From Bacilli bacterium (GTDB taxonomy: Bacteria; Bacillota_I; Bacilli_A; MAG-NZ), in the NCBI GenBank assembly GCA_018401215.1, contig JAGYLA010000005.1, positions 1-37,985 of the forward strand: a stretch of DNA of 37,985 bases. The letters are read 5' to 3'. A program made the translations under genes and the position numbers. Below the pieces are notes generated by a model, which saw only the letters and a list, made by a program, of their open reading frames with translations, did not search any database and had not been told where the DNA came from. Shown piece by piece: positions 1 through 7,807 of this stretch (positions are counted from its first letter, which is position 1; each line of letters starts with the position of its first letter).

Positions 1-50
1 CTTGTCCTTGTGGAAGTGGCAAAAAATACAAACAATGCCACGGGCGTTAA
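1..50 (+). CDS. secA: SecA, preprotein translocase ATPase (3' end only)
   Basis: Only the last 15 codons and the stop (TAA 48-50) lie in the window. They read CPCGSGKKYKQCHGR, the C-x-C-x8-C-H zinc-binding tail (SEC-C motif) that ends many SecA proteins and binds SecB or ribosomes. SecA drives preproteins through SecYEG with ATP. The next gene is prfB, 3 nt downstream, the same secA-prfB order as in Bacillus subtilis, which supports the call over other SEC-C proteins. The body of the gene is outside the window. Confidence 0.85.
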   Translation, partial: CPCGSGKKYKQCHGR

Positions 51-53
51 GCA

Positions 54-1142
54 ATGGATAAATACGATGTTAATAAACGAATTGCTGCTTGTAAGGTCTC
101 ATTAACAACCATCGAAGCAATTTTTAAACCAACGAAGTTACTTGCTGAGATTGAGGCGTTAGAAACCCAAATGTCCGCGGCTGATTTTTGGAACGATCAA
201 ATCAATGCCAAACAAGTCAGTGCCCAAGCCGCATTGAAGAAAGACCAAGTTCAAACGTGGGAGTCGTTATCGAGCGCCCATCAAGAATTGGTTGACTTTT
301 TAGCGCTGGATGATGAATCGATGGATGATGACATCGAAGCGATGCTTAAGACGCTAGAACGACACCTTGACGCTGTTCAGCTCCAAGTGATGCTTCACGG
401 CAAGTACGACCATTTGAACTGCTTGATTGAAATTCATCCTGGTGCCGGTGGGACTGAGAGTCAAGACTGGGCGAGCATGTTGTTTGAGATGTACATTCGT
501 TATGCGCAAACGCATCAATATGGCTATGAAGTCCTTGAGTATAACGACGGAGAAGAAGCGGGGCTTAAAAGTGCAACGTTATTGATCAAAGGCCGTTATG
601 CTTACGGGTATTTGCGCGGCGAAATGGGCGTCCATCGATTGGTCCGCATTTCCCCCTTTGATTCAGGAGCTCGTCGCCATACGTCGTTTGCTTCGGTGGA
701 AGTCATTCCTGAGCTCGACGATACGATTGAAATTGTGATCAAAGAAGAAGAGTTGCGCGTCGATACGTACCGCGCTTCTGGGGCGGGGGGTCAGCACATC
801 AATACGACGGATTCTGCAGTCCGCATTACTCACTTGCCCACCAATGTGGTTGTGAGTGTGCAAAGTGAACGCAGTCAAATTGCCAATCGAAAACGGGCGA
901 TGGACGTCTTGAAAGCCAAATTGATTCAGTTGCAAGAACTCGAAAACAAAAAACACATCACCGAACTCGCGGGTGAAAAACGAGAGATTAATTTTGGCTC
1001 GCAAATTCGCTCTTACGTGTTGCACCCTTATATGATGGTCAAGGACCACCGAACCAATGTAGAAACCGGACAACCCGACAAAGTCTTTGCGGGTGACCTT
1101 GATATGTTTGTTCAAGCATTTTTGAAGGAGCAAGCAGAATGA
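54..1142 (+). CDS. prfB: Peptide chain release factor 2 (RF2)
   Basis: RF2 reads UAA and UGA stop codons and hydrolyses peptidyl-tRNA on the ribosome. The protein (362 aa) has the SPF tripeptide anticodon typical of RF2 (in RISPFDSGARRH) and the catalytic GGQ in SGAGGQHINTTDSAVRITH. Length is normal. Most RF2 genes need a programmed +1 frameshift at an in-frame UGA near codon 25; here the N-terminal region reads straight through with no CTTTGAC slippery site. The gene starts 3 nt after secA, so translation is probably coupled; I see no strong SD. It ends in TGA, one of its own target codons, inside an ATGA overlap with the next gene. An RF2 gene shows that UGA is a stop here, unlike in Mycoplasma. 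Confidence 0.97.
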   Translation: MDKYDVNKRIAACKVSLTTIEAIFKPTKLLAEIEALETQMSAADFWNDQINAKQVSAQAALKKDQVQTWESLSSAHQELVDFLALDDESMDDDIEAMLKTLERHLDAVQLQVMLHGKYDHLNCLIEIHPGAGGTESQDWASMLFEMYIRYAQTHQYGYEVLEYNDGEEAGLKSATLLIKGRYAYGYLRGEMGVHRLVRISPFDSGARRHTSFASVEVIPELDDTIEIVIKEEELRVDTYRASGAGGQHINTTDSAVRITHLPTNVVVSVQSERSQIANRKRAMDVLKAKLIQLQELENKKHITELAGEKREINFGSQIRSYVLHPYMMVKDHRTNVETGQPDKVFAGDLDMFVQAFLKEQAE

Positions 1143-1993
1143 ATCGACACCACCTATTAGACATAACGTTAATTACGATTGGTATTTTCTTAATGGCCGC
1201 TGGATTTTACTATTTTATGGTTCCCTATAACCTGATTACCGGTGGGGTAGGTGGGGTCTCGATTGTCATTCAAGAACTCTTCCAAATTAATGTATTGATT
1301 TTGGTTTATGCACTGAACGTGAGTTTTTTATTGCTTGGATTCTTGGTGTATGGAACTACGTTCTTTATGAAGACCATTTTAGGAAGTTTACTGTATCCTG
1401 TTGCCTTAACGATTTATGCAGCCTTAGAACTTGAGCTTGCTTTGATCCCACTGACCGATGATTTGTTACTTGCGGTCATCTTTTCCGCCGTCTTAATGGG
1501 GGGTGGATTTGGATTGGTGATTCGTCACGGTGGGACAACAGGTGGCGCAGACATTCCGATCAAAATCATTTATGACTTTTTTAAGATTCCATTTTCCACT
1601 GCCGTCTACATCATTGATGGGTCGATTGTTGTTTTAGGAACGCTTGTCTTTGGCCTAGAAATTGGGATGTATTCGGTGGTAGCGGTCTTTTTGATTGGCT
1701 TTATTAGTGATTACGTGGTGACGGGTGGAACAAAAACAATCAGCATCAATATCATTACAGATCACGCCGATGCCGTTAAAGACTTGATTTATTCACGTAC
1801 CGAACGCGGTGTGTCGATGATTCCCATCACCGGAGGGTATTCCAAATCGAACAAAACAATGTTGTTGTGTGTTGCGTTTAAAAAAGAATATTATCAAGTG
1901 ATTCAAGCAGTCCATGAAATCGATAAAACAGCGTTTGTCTTTGTGAATACTTCCAGTGAAGTGTTGGGTGAAGGTTTTGACGGTCCACATTAA
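1139..1993 (+). CDS. YitT family membrane protein (DUF161 + DUF2179)
   Basis: A 284-aa protein with about five to six hydrophobic segments in the first ~200 residues. These include a glycine-rich stretch (LITGGVGGVSIVI) and HGGTTGGADIPIKIIYDFF, both typical of the YitT family. A soluble C-terminal domain of about 80 residues (SINIITDHADAVKDLIYS onward) fits DUF2179. The family is common in Firmicutes and Mollicutes; its transport substrate or role is not established. The start codon overlaps the prfB stop (ATGA), so it is translated from the prfB message. The 3' end overlaps the recX start. Confidence 0.85.
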   Translation: MNRHHLLDITLITIGIFLMAAGFYYFMVPYNLITGGVGGVSIVIQELFQINVLILVYALNVSFLLLGFLVYGTTFFMKTILGSLLYPVALTIYAALELELALIPLTDDLLLAVIFSAVLMGGGFGLVIRHGGTTGGADIPIKIIYDFFKIPFSTAVYIIDGSIVVLGTLVFGLEIGMYSVVAVFLIGFISDYVVTGGTKTISINIITDHADAVKDLIYSRTERGVSMIPITGGYSKSNKTMLLCVAFKKEYYQVIQAVHEIDKTAFVFVNTSSEVLGEGFDGPH

Positions 1994-2729
1994 ACAAATT
2001 GAAGCGAAAAAAAAGCGCTATGTGGTGCACACCGAAGCGCATCGTTTTGTGCTGGATGAAGAAACCTTATTGAAGTTTCGCTTGGTCGTAGGAAAGGCAT
2101 TGGAAGAAGCAGACATCGAAGCGATTCAAGCCTACGACGATGACATTCGCGGATTGCACCAAGCGTATCATTATTTGTCGTTTAAACCCCGTAGTGTCGC
2201 TCAAATGAAAGAGTATTTGCGCACCAAAGAAGTCCACTCCATTGAGACCGTTATCGCGACCCTTAAAGGCAAAGACTATTTGAACGACGAACAGACTGCA
2301 CAATGGATTGTGGAACAGACCATCATCCAAAAAAAAGGGGCGAACGCCGCCAAGCAAAAATTGATTCAAGCAAAGATTCATCCGTCGATCATTGACCGTG
2401 CACTAAGTGCTTACGGTGTCGATGACGCCCATGCTGCGGCAACCACTAGAGTTTTATCCTGGTGTAAACCCACCAAGAAATCACTAACGGCATTCAAAGC
2501 CTCCTTGCTGCAAAAATTAGTTGGTGCTGGGTTTTCCTTTGACACCGCGCATCAAGTCATGCAAGACCAAGCCTCGTTGATTGAAGCGCAAGTCGATGAA
2601 CCCACAGCAATTGCGCTATGGTTAGATAAGAATCATGGCCTGTCGGCGAATAAAACAATTCAAAAGCTGATGCAACAAGGCTTTGCCTATGCAACCATTC
2701 GCCATGTGTTGGATGAAAGGTCTGATTAA
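1977..2729 (+). CDS. recX: RecX family regulatory protein
   Basis: RecX binds RecA filaments and limits recombination. The protein shows the family pattern: a short N-terminal beta segment (HIKQIEAKKKRYVVH), then three-helix repeats with AYHYLSFKPRSVAQMKEYL and a DYLNDEQTAQWIVEQTI segment matching the conserved Y-(I/V/L)-(N/D)-D motif. The frame is open upstream to a GTG at 1956, but alignment by eye with B. subtilis RecX (MPYITKI) favours the TTG at 1977, which gives MTVHIKQIE. GTG 1968 is also possible. No SD decides between them, and all three starts lie inside the end of the YitT gene. About 250 aa, typical for Firmicutes RecX. Last gene of the secA-prfB run. Confidence 0.88.
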   Translation: MTVHIKQIEAKKKRYVVHTEAHRFVLDEETLLKFRLVVGKALEEADIEAIQAYDDDIRGLHQAYHYLSFKPRSVAQMKEYLRTKEVHSIETVIATLKGKDYLNDEQTAQWIVEQTIIQKKGANAAKQKLIQAKIHPSIIDRALSAYGVDDAHAAATTRVLSWCKPTKKSLTAFKASLLQKLVGAGFSFDTAHQVMQDQASLIEAQVDEPTAIALWLDKNHGLSANKTIQKLMQQGFAYATIRHVLDERSD

Positions 2730-2767
2730 AAAATAAGGTGCTTGGCTACTCGCCAAGCACTTTTTTT
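2728..2767. terminator. Bidirectional intrinsic terminator, recX / HAD phosphatase
   Basis: GTGCTTGGC (2738-2746) pairs with GCCAAGCAC (2752-2760) in a perfect 9-bp stem with a 5-nt loop. A T run (2761-2767) follows on the plus strand and an A-rich run (2728-2733) precedes it, giving U tracts in both directions. The HAD gene's stop codon (2746-2748 on minus) lies inside the hairpin. Confidence 0.9.
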
Positions 2768-3549
2768 ATGTAGTTGATTGCCCCAAGTTCAACGTTGGAC
2801 CCGGTGCGGTCTTTGGCGGCGGCATACACTTCGTCGAATGCCCCGTCCATCGCTGCAGAGTAGGTTGCATACTGCAGCATTTCTATGTCATTGGTACCAT
2901 CACCGACGGTAATGGTATATTGGTGATCAATGCCATAATAATTGCGAATGTGTTCGAGTGCTGTGGCTTTGGAGATCCCGTCAGCATAAATTTCAAGGAC
3001 GTCATATTCTTGGCGGCGTAACGTTCGCCAGTGTCTTGATTTGACGGTACCCAGAGTATCAATGAATTCTTGAATCCGTGGTGTTTGTTCGGGATCAACA
3101 AACAAGACGGCACCAGTAAACGAATCACCAACATCCAATGTGCCAATCACGACGTCTTGGTCCGCAGTCGTTTGAATCCATTCCATGAGTTTGTTTTCGG
3201 CGCGGTAAATATACACGTCATTGCCAACTTCTGCATAGCCATTTAAGACGGCATCCCCAGCAAACGCAATGATTTGGCTTAAAAAGGCTGCTGGAACCGT
3301 GTGATGCAATGGCGGAAAGTTTGTGTCATTGGGGTTGTGAACTTGAGCCCCTGAATGGTTGCTGATTGGCGTGGTTAATGCGAGCGCTTCATAAATGTGT
3401 CTAGAGTTGCGAAAGGGACGACCCGTCACCAACGTAATAATGTGCCCTTGCGACGCCCACTTTTTGATGTGAGCGATCGTTTCAGGATGGAGTTGTCCAT
3501 CGTGGTCCACAATCGTACCATCAATATCTAAGCCAATTAAGAATCTCAT
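2746..3549 (-). CDS. Cof-type HAD-IIB family phosphatase
   Basis: A haloacid dehalogenase phosphatase of 267 aa. Motif I is LDIDGTI near residue 8, with the nucleophile and acid/base aspartates. Motif II is VTGRP. Motif IV is VGDGTNDIEML near the C-terminus. The region between motifs II and III fits a type IIB (Cof) cap. Relatives dephosphorylate sugar phosphates, nucleotides or flavin/pyridoxal phosphates; the substrate here cannot be read from sequence. The ATG at 3549 has a good SD (GGAGG, 4 nt spacer). It is convergent with recX, shares its terminator, and diverges from the ftsK-like gene. Confidence 0.9.
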   Translation of the reverse strand: MRFLIGLDIDGTIVDHDGQLHPETIAHIKKWASQGHIITLVTGRPFRNSRHIYEALALTTPISNHSGAQVHNPNDTNFPPLHHTVPAAFLSQIIAFAGDAVLNGYAEVGNDVYIYRAENKLMEWIQTTADQDVVIGTLDVGDSFTGAVLFVDPEQTPRIQEFIDTLGTVKSRHWRTLRRQEYDVLEIYADGISKATALEHIRNYYGIDHQYTITVGDGTNDIEMLQYATYSAAMDGAFDEVYAAAKDRTGSNVELGAINYIKKVLGE

Positions 3550-3587
3550 AGTGCCTCCAATCGTATCCTATCATACCTTTGGGTTTG

Positions 3588-3616
3588 TTGTCTCAGCTTG
3601 ATTAATATAGTATACT
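3588..3616 (+). promoter_or_regulatory. Sigma-70 type promoter of the ftsK-lepB-rbgA-rnhB run
   Basis: The -35 TTGTCT (3588-3593) and -10 TATACT (3611-3616) are separated by 17 nt. The only gene-proximal start downstream with an SD is the GTG at 3686. Confidence 0.6.
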
Positions 3617-3685
3617 TACTCATGATTTTTTGCCGATAATCGAGGCAAAACCATCTTGCGAGTATTCAACACAAGGAGAGTTATT

Positions 3686-5653
3686 GTGGCGAAGAAAAAA
3701 AGTTTTGTTATTCCTAAAATTGAAGAAAAAACCAAAAAAGAACACACTTTTGTTTCGCCTTTTTTTGGAACCAAAAACAAGGATGATATTATCCTCCCAA
3801 CCAGTACGTTAGAGGGAAATATCAACAAGCGATACGATGATTTTCGCAAAGAAAGCAAGTACGACGAAGACAAAAAAGATCGCTACAAACGAGAATTCAA
3901 TATTTTAGATTCGGATGACATCAAAAATATCATGGGCTCACCGGTGGCAGAACCAACACCACCTCCAGCTAGCAAACCCAAGACCGTTGAGACACCAGAG
4001 GTCGAAGAAGAATTGATCATTCCGTTTGGCTTAGAAGATTCGTTCGAGGAAGAACCAATTTCTGCCGATGAATTGAACGAAGTGTTTGCTGACTATGATG
4101 CGGTGGACCTCGAAGAGGAACCTGTGCCTGAGCCCATCAAGCGTTCACCTGTTTCGCCGATTGCATTTGAGGACGAACCCGTTGAAGCCTTGGTGGATGA
4201 ACCCACTCCTGTTGCGACGTCTGTGAAGAAATCCGATTACGTTCGACCGTCGTTATCACTGCTCAAACAAACCGAACGAGTGGTGTCATCCAGTGAAGAA
4301 GACATCAACCAAATGCGAGAAATCATCAACATGACGTTGACCAACTTTCGCATTGGTGGTGAAGTCATCGATTACACGCACGGACCGACTGTGACGTTGT
4401 TTGAAATTCGTTTGGACCAAGGAGTCATGGTTAACCGAATCAATTCCATTGCCTCCAACTTGAAAATGAACTTGGCCGCGATTGACATTCGCATTGAAGC
4501 GCCAATCCCTGGCAAGCAAACGGTCGGGATTGAAGTACCAAACCCCGTCCGAGAGATTGTTAATTTTGGTAACTTGATCGATGAACAATTTGTGACGTCC
4601 TCCAAACCATTAGAAATCATCCTTGGGGTGAACTTGAGCAACGAGCGAATCATTGCTGACATCAATAAAATGCCGCATGGACTCATTGCCGGAGCGACAG
4701 GTTCGGGAAAGAGTGTTTGCATCGATACGATTTTAATGAGTTTACTCTTAAAAGCATCACCAGAAGAATTAAAACTGATTTTGATTGACCCCAAACGAGT
4801 TGGTCTTGCGGCGTATGCCAAGGTGCCCCATTTGGCAACACCGATCATTCATGATGCCAAAGTGGCGTCTGAAGTGTTACGCTGGGCGGTTGATGAAATG
4901 GAACGCCGTTACGACAAGATGTATGTCTTGGGTGTTCGTGATGTCGTTAGTTACAACGAAAAAATCAAAGGCCGAGAAGACGAAGGATACGAACACATCC
5001 CAACCCTGGTCATCATCATTGAAGAGATGGCCGACTTGATGGCGCAAGCAGGTGCCGATGTTGAGTTAAGTGTTGCCCGCATCGCGCAAAAAGCCAGAGC
5101 GGCCAACATTCACTTGATGATTGCGACCCAGCGACCCAGTGTGGATGTCATCAAAGGAACCATCAAATCCAACATTCCAACCCGCATCGCGATGAAAGTA
5201 TCCAGTTATACCGATTCGATGGTCATCTTGGATTACCAAGGAGCTGAAAGCTTGCTTGGCAATGGAGACATGTTGTTTGTGTATTCAGGAGACCGCGTCA
5301 AACGGTTGCAAGGAGCGTACGTGTCGGAAGCGGAAATTGATGCGGTTACGAGTTACTTGACTCGTTATCCGCAAACGTTCTTGCTGAATCAAGAACAAAT
5401 GATTGATAGCCTTGACCGTAGTGCCTCGATGCAAGAAAAAGACGAGTTGTTTTTGGATGTTGCTGAATATGTGATTGAGATGGATTATGCATCAATCAAT
5501 AAAATCCAGCAACAATTCAATATTGGCTACAACCGTGCGTCTTCGATTTTTGAACAGTTGACTGAGTCTGGCATTGTTTCACCGCAAAATTCCAAAACGC
5601 CACGTAAAGTGTTGATGACGATGGAACAATTCATTCAGACGTATCGATCATGA
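3686..5653 (+). CDS. ftsK: FtsK/SpoIIIE/SftA-type DNA translocase without membrane domain
   Basis: A hexameric ATP-driven DNA pump that clears chromosome ends from the septum. The chosen start is GTG 3686, preceded by AAGGAG at 3673-3678; a TTG 30 nt upstream lacks an SD. The ~655 aa comprise a charged, acidic and proline-rich linker (to ~200), a RecA-like motor with Walker A GATGSGKS (336-343), and a C-terminal winged-helix gamma domain (~590-655, with FNIGYNRASSIFEQL) that in relatives reads polar DNA motifs. Two oddities: there are no N-terminal membrane helices, as in Bacillus SftA and unlike FtsK/SpoIIIE, and the Walker B reads IIIEEMADLM where FtsK and SpoIIIE have a D-E pair. It overlaps lepB by 4 nt. 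The FtsK-like motor is certain; the SftA assignment is inferred from missing helices. Confidence 0.9.
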   Translation: MAKKKSFVIPKIEEKTKKEHTFVSPFFGTKNKDDIILPTSTLEGNINKRYDDFRKESKYDEDKKDRYKREFNILDSDDIKNIMGSPVAEPTPPPASKPKTVETPEVEEELIIPFGLEDSFEEEPISADELNEVFADYDAVDLEEEPVPEPIKRSPVSPIAFEDEPVEALVDEPTPVATSVKKSDYVRPSLSLLKQTERVVSSSEEDINQMREIINMTLTNFRIGGEVIDYTHGPTVTLFEIRLDQGVMVNRINSIASNLKMNLAAIDIRIEAPIPGKQTVGIEVPNPVREIVNFGNLIDEQFVTSSKPLEIILGVNLSNERIIADINKMPHGLIAGATGSGKSVCIDTILMSLLLKASPEELKLILIDPKRVGLAAYAKVPHLATPIIHDAKVASEVLRWAVDEMERRYDKMYVLGVRDVVSYNEKIKGREDEGYEHIPTLVIIIEEMADLMAQAGADVELSVARIAQKARAANIHLMIATQRPSVDVIKGTIKSNIPTRIAMKVSSYTDSMVILDYQGAESLLGNGDMLFVYSGDRVKRLQGAYVSEAEIDAVTSYLTRYPQTFLLNQEQMIDSLDRSASMQEKDELFLDVAEYVIEMDYASINKIQQQFNIGYNRASSIFEQLTESGIVSPQNSKTPRKVLMTMEQFIQTYRS

Positions 5654-6342
5654 TGCAACGCGCTAAACTAATTGGCGTCGTTGTTGTTTTGGGTGTGTTG
5701 CGATTGTTGTTGCCATCGCCAACCGTTACGTCATATGACCCCTTGCTTTTCATTGTTGGTGCTGCTGCCGTCGGGTTGATGTTACTTTATGAATTGACAC
5801 AAGAATCAAGCAAGCTAAATGAGCTTGGGGAGCAAGCGTTTCAAATACTGTATCCCTCGTTTGTGTTCTTTGTCGTGTTGTATGTAATAATCAATGCGAT
5901 TGTCTTTCCTGCCCGCGTTAACGGGGTTTCCATGGTTCCAACTTATGTGTCTGGTGACTTGGTCTTTTTTTTCATGCCAGGAACGGCAGAGCGATATGAT
6001 GTCGTTTTTGTCAACATCACGAAGGAGCGGACCAATCATTTTACTGATGAATTTATGCTCAAACGAATTGTTGGGGTGGCGGGCGACACGTTAGATATTC
6101 AGGACGGTCAATTGGTCGTGAATGGTGATGTGGTGATTGAACCGTATATCAGTTCGCCCATGGCTACGAATAGTTTGCCGTGCTTTTCAACATTGAATTG
6201 TCGCACTATTCCAGAAGGAATGGTGTTTGTGATGGGTGACAACCGCAACGCAAGTGTGGACTCGCGATCGTATGGACTCGTTTTGGAAGAGGATATTATT
6301 GGCCGAGTGGTCTTAAACGTCCGTGAGGTGTGGCCATGGTAA
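5650..6342 (+). CDS. lepB: Signal peptidase I
   Basis: A membrane serine protease that cleaves signal peptides from exported proteins. The 230 aa contain three hydrophobic segments (about 6-22, 30-50, 66-86), so with the N-terminus inside the catalytic domain lies outside. The catalytic Ser is in NGVSMVPT (Ser94) and the general-base Lys in MLKRIVGVAGDT (Lys138). The box E motif is MGDNRNASVDSRSYG. Two cysteines in the ectodomain (LPCFSTLNC) could form a disulfide. ATG 5650 overlaps the ftsK stop; a second ATG follows immediately. The 3' end overlaps rbgA. Confidence 0.95.
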   Translation: MMQRAKLIGVVVVLGVLRLLLPSPTVTSYDPLLFIVGAAAVGLMLLYELTQESSKLNELGEQAFQILYPSFVFFVVLYVIINAIVFPARVNGVSMVPTYVSGDLVFFFMPGTAERYDVVFVNITKERTNHFTDEFMLKRIVGVAGDTLDIQDGQLVVNGDVVIEPYISSPMATNSLPCFSTLNCRTIPEGMVFVMGDNRNASVDSRSYGLVLEEDIIGRVVLNVREVWPW

Positions 6343-7130
6343 TTCAATATTTTCCTGGGCACATGGCGAAAACCATTCGTGAGGTTACAGAGCATGCCTC
6401 ACAAATTGACATCATTTATGAACTTCGCGATGCCCGTGCTCCCATCAGTTCCAAAAACCCAATCATTGAGTCGATGTTAGAAACCAAACCACGGGTTCAA
6501 CTTTGGACGAAGGCCGATTTGGCCGATCGACCATTGACCAATCACTTGGCCAAAGAAGAATCTTCCGTGGTATTGGTGGTTGATTTGCATCATGACCCGG
6601 TCGACCGGTTACTTGCGCAAGCCACCGCTGCGGTGTTGCCAACGCATACGGTAGTGCGTGCGTTGGTTGTTGGGATTCCTAATGTGGGAAAAAGTACATT
6701 GATCAATCGCTTGAGTAGTAAAGCCAAAGTCAATGTGGAAAACCGTCCAGGGGTGACTAGACACTTGCAATGGATTACAATCAATCCACAACTTCGGTTG
6801 CTAGATACACCAGGATTGCTCTGGAAAAAATTTGATGACCAAGGAGCTGCCCTTCGTTTGGCAGCCCTTGGGATGATTCCAAGAACGCATGTTCCTACCG
6901 ATGAAATTTATTTGTTTCTTGCAACCTATTTCTTTCATCATTATCCAGACCGTTTTGCATCCATATACCAATATGAAGGGTCCGATGTGATGGAGTTAAT
7001 GACTGCAGTTGCTAAATCACGCGGCCTACTGCGGGGTACTTCGTTTGACGAAGACCGTGTGTATGAGATTGTGATCCTTGATTTGCAACGTGGCAAACTA
7101 GGCAAGGTAATGATTGATGGACCGCTTTGA
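6336..7130 (+). CDS. rbgA: Ribosome biogenesis GTPase RbgA (YlqF)
   Basis: A circularly permuted GTPase needed for late 50S assembly. The order of motifs shows the permutation: G4 (LWTKADLAD, ~50) comes before G1 (GIPNVGKST, ~110) and G3 (LLDTPG, ~155). The N-terminus MVIQYFPGHMAKT matches the B. subtilis protein (MTIQWFPGHMAKA), so ATG 6336 is preferred over the in-frame GTG at 6330; GAGGTG at 6325-6330 serves as SD. G4 is TKAD rather than the NKAD of B. subtilis RbgA. It overlaps lepB upstream and rnhB downstream, the same ylqF-rnhB pairing as in Bacillus. Confidence 0.95.
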   Translation: MVIQYFPGHMAKTIREVTEHASQIDIIYELRDARAPISSKNPIIESMLETKPRVQLWTKADLADRPLTNHLAKEESSVVLVVDLHHDPVDRLLAQATAAVLPTHTVVRALVVGIPNVGKSTLINRLSSKAKVNVENRPGVTRHLQWITINPQLRLLDTPGLLWKKFDDQGAALRLAALGMIPRTHVPTDEIYLFLATYFFHHYPDRFASIYQYEGSDVMELMTAVAKSRGLLRGTSFDEDRVYEIVILDLQRGKLGKVMIDGPL

Positions 7131-7722
7131 GAAACGCTTATATTCCCAAGGTGCCTCGCGCATTGCGGGAGTGGATGAGGTAGGTCGTGGTGCATTAGCA
7201 GGACCCCTTGTTGTTGCGCTTGTTATTTTAGACCGTCGCCAACCGATTCGCGGCCTCAATGATTCCAAGCAATTGTCAGCGAGTCGACGAGTTGCTCTAA
7301 ATGAACAAATTCAAGCCAAAGCCGTGTATGTCGATCTTGAAGTGATCGATGCACCACGCATCGATCAAATCAACATCTTACAAGCCACCAAAGAAGCGAT
7401 GCATGCACTGTTAGATCGAGCAACCTATGATCATGCATTGATTGATGCGGTTCCTTTACAGCGAGATGATGTGACGTCTATCATCAAAGGTGATACGCTT
7501 TCTAACTCCATCGCTGCGGCAAGCATTGTTGCGAAAGTTGCTCGCGATGCGATGATGGTTGAACTGGCGAACGTATATCCAAACTACTTGTTTGATGCAA
7601 ACAAAGGGTATGGAACGCCCGCACACCTTGAGGCATTAAAAACGCATGGACCACTTCAGGGGATTCACCGGTATTCGTTTGCGCCAGTGGCGAGTGCAAC
7701 GCAAATTCAATTTGATAAGTAG
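7117..7722 (+). CDS. rnhB: Ribonuclease HII
   Basis: Cleaves RNA in RNA-DNA hybrids and at single ribonucleotides in DNA. The signature IAGVDEVGRGALAGPLV carries the first Asp-Glu pair of the active site, followed by LNDSKQLS and the C-terminal GYGTPAHLEAL segment. About 201 aa, normal length. ATG 7117 with AAGG at 7104-7107 is the likely start; a TTG immediately before it is less likely. It overlaps the end of rbgA by 14 nt. ALIDAVPL stands where LIDG is common in the family, a mild change. Confidence 0.95.
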   Translation: MDRFEKRLYSQGASRIAGVDEVGRGALAGPLVVALVILDRRQPIRGLNDSKQLSASRRVALNEQIQAKAVYVDLEVIDAPRIDQINILQATKEAMHALLDRATYDHALIDAVPLQRDDVTSIIKGDTLSNSIAAASIVAKVARDAMMVELANVYPNYLFDANKGYGTPAHLEALKTHGPLQGIHRYSFAPVASATQIQFDK

Positions 7723-7742
7723 CCATAGGCTACTTTTTTTTT
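7717..7742 (+). terminator. Intrinsic terminator after rnhB
   Basis: AAGTAGCC (7717-7724) pairs with GGCTACTT (7728-7735), loop ATA, followed by a run of T to 7742. The rnhB stop codon lies in the left arm. Confidence 0.9.
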
Positions 7743-7755
7743 CAACTTGTTTTAG

Positions 7756-7803
7756 TTGACACTGACAAAACACTCCGTTATAACATAGAGGTGATAACGG
7801 AGG
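7756..7803 (+). promoter_or_regulatory. topA promoter with a 9-bp dyad over the -10 and SD
   Basis: A near-consensus promoter: -35 TTGACA (7756-7761), 17-nt spacer, -10 TATAAC (7779-7784). CTCCGTTAT (7773-7781) is repeated in inverted form as ATAACGGAG (7794-7802), separated by 12 nt. The dyad spans the -10 and the SD GGAGG (7799-7803). The left arm lies upstream of the expected start of transcription (~7791), so it would act as a DNA operator rather than an RNA hairpin. Confidence 0.75.
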
Positions 7804-7807
7804 CCAT

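Noticed and set aside
4372-4848. 158-codon minus-strand frame inside the FtsK-like gene
   Set aside because: Shadow of the conserved motor domain; no start signals or recognisable product.
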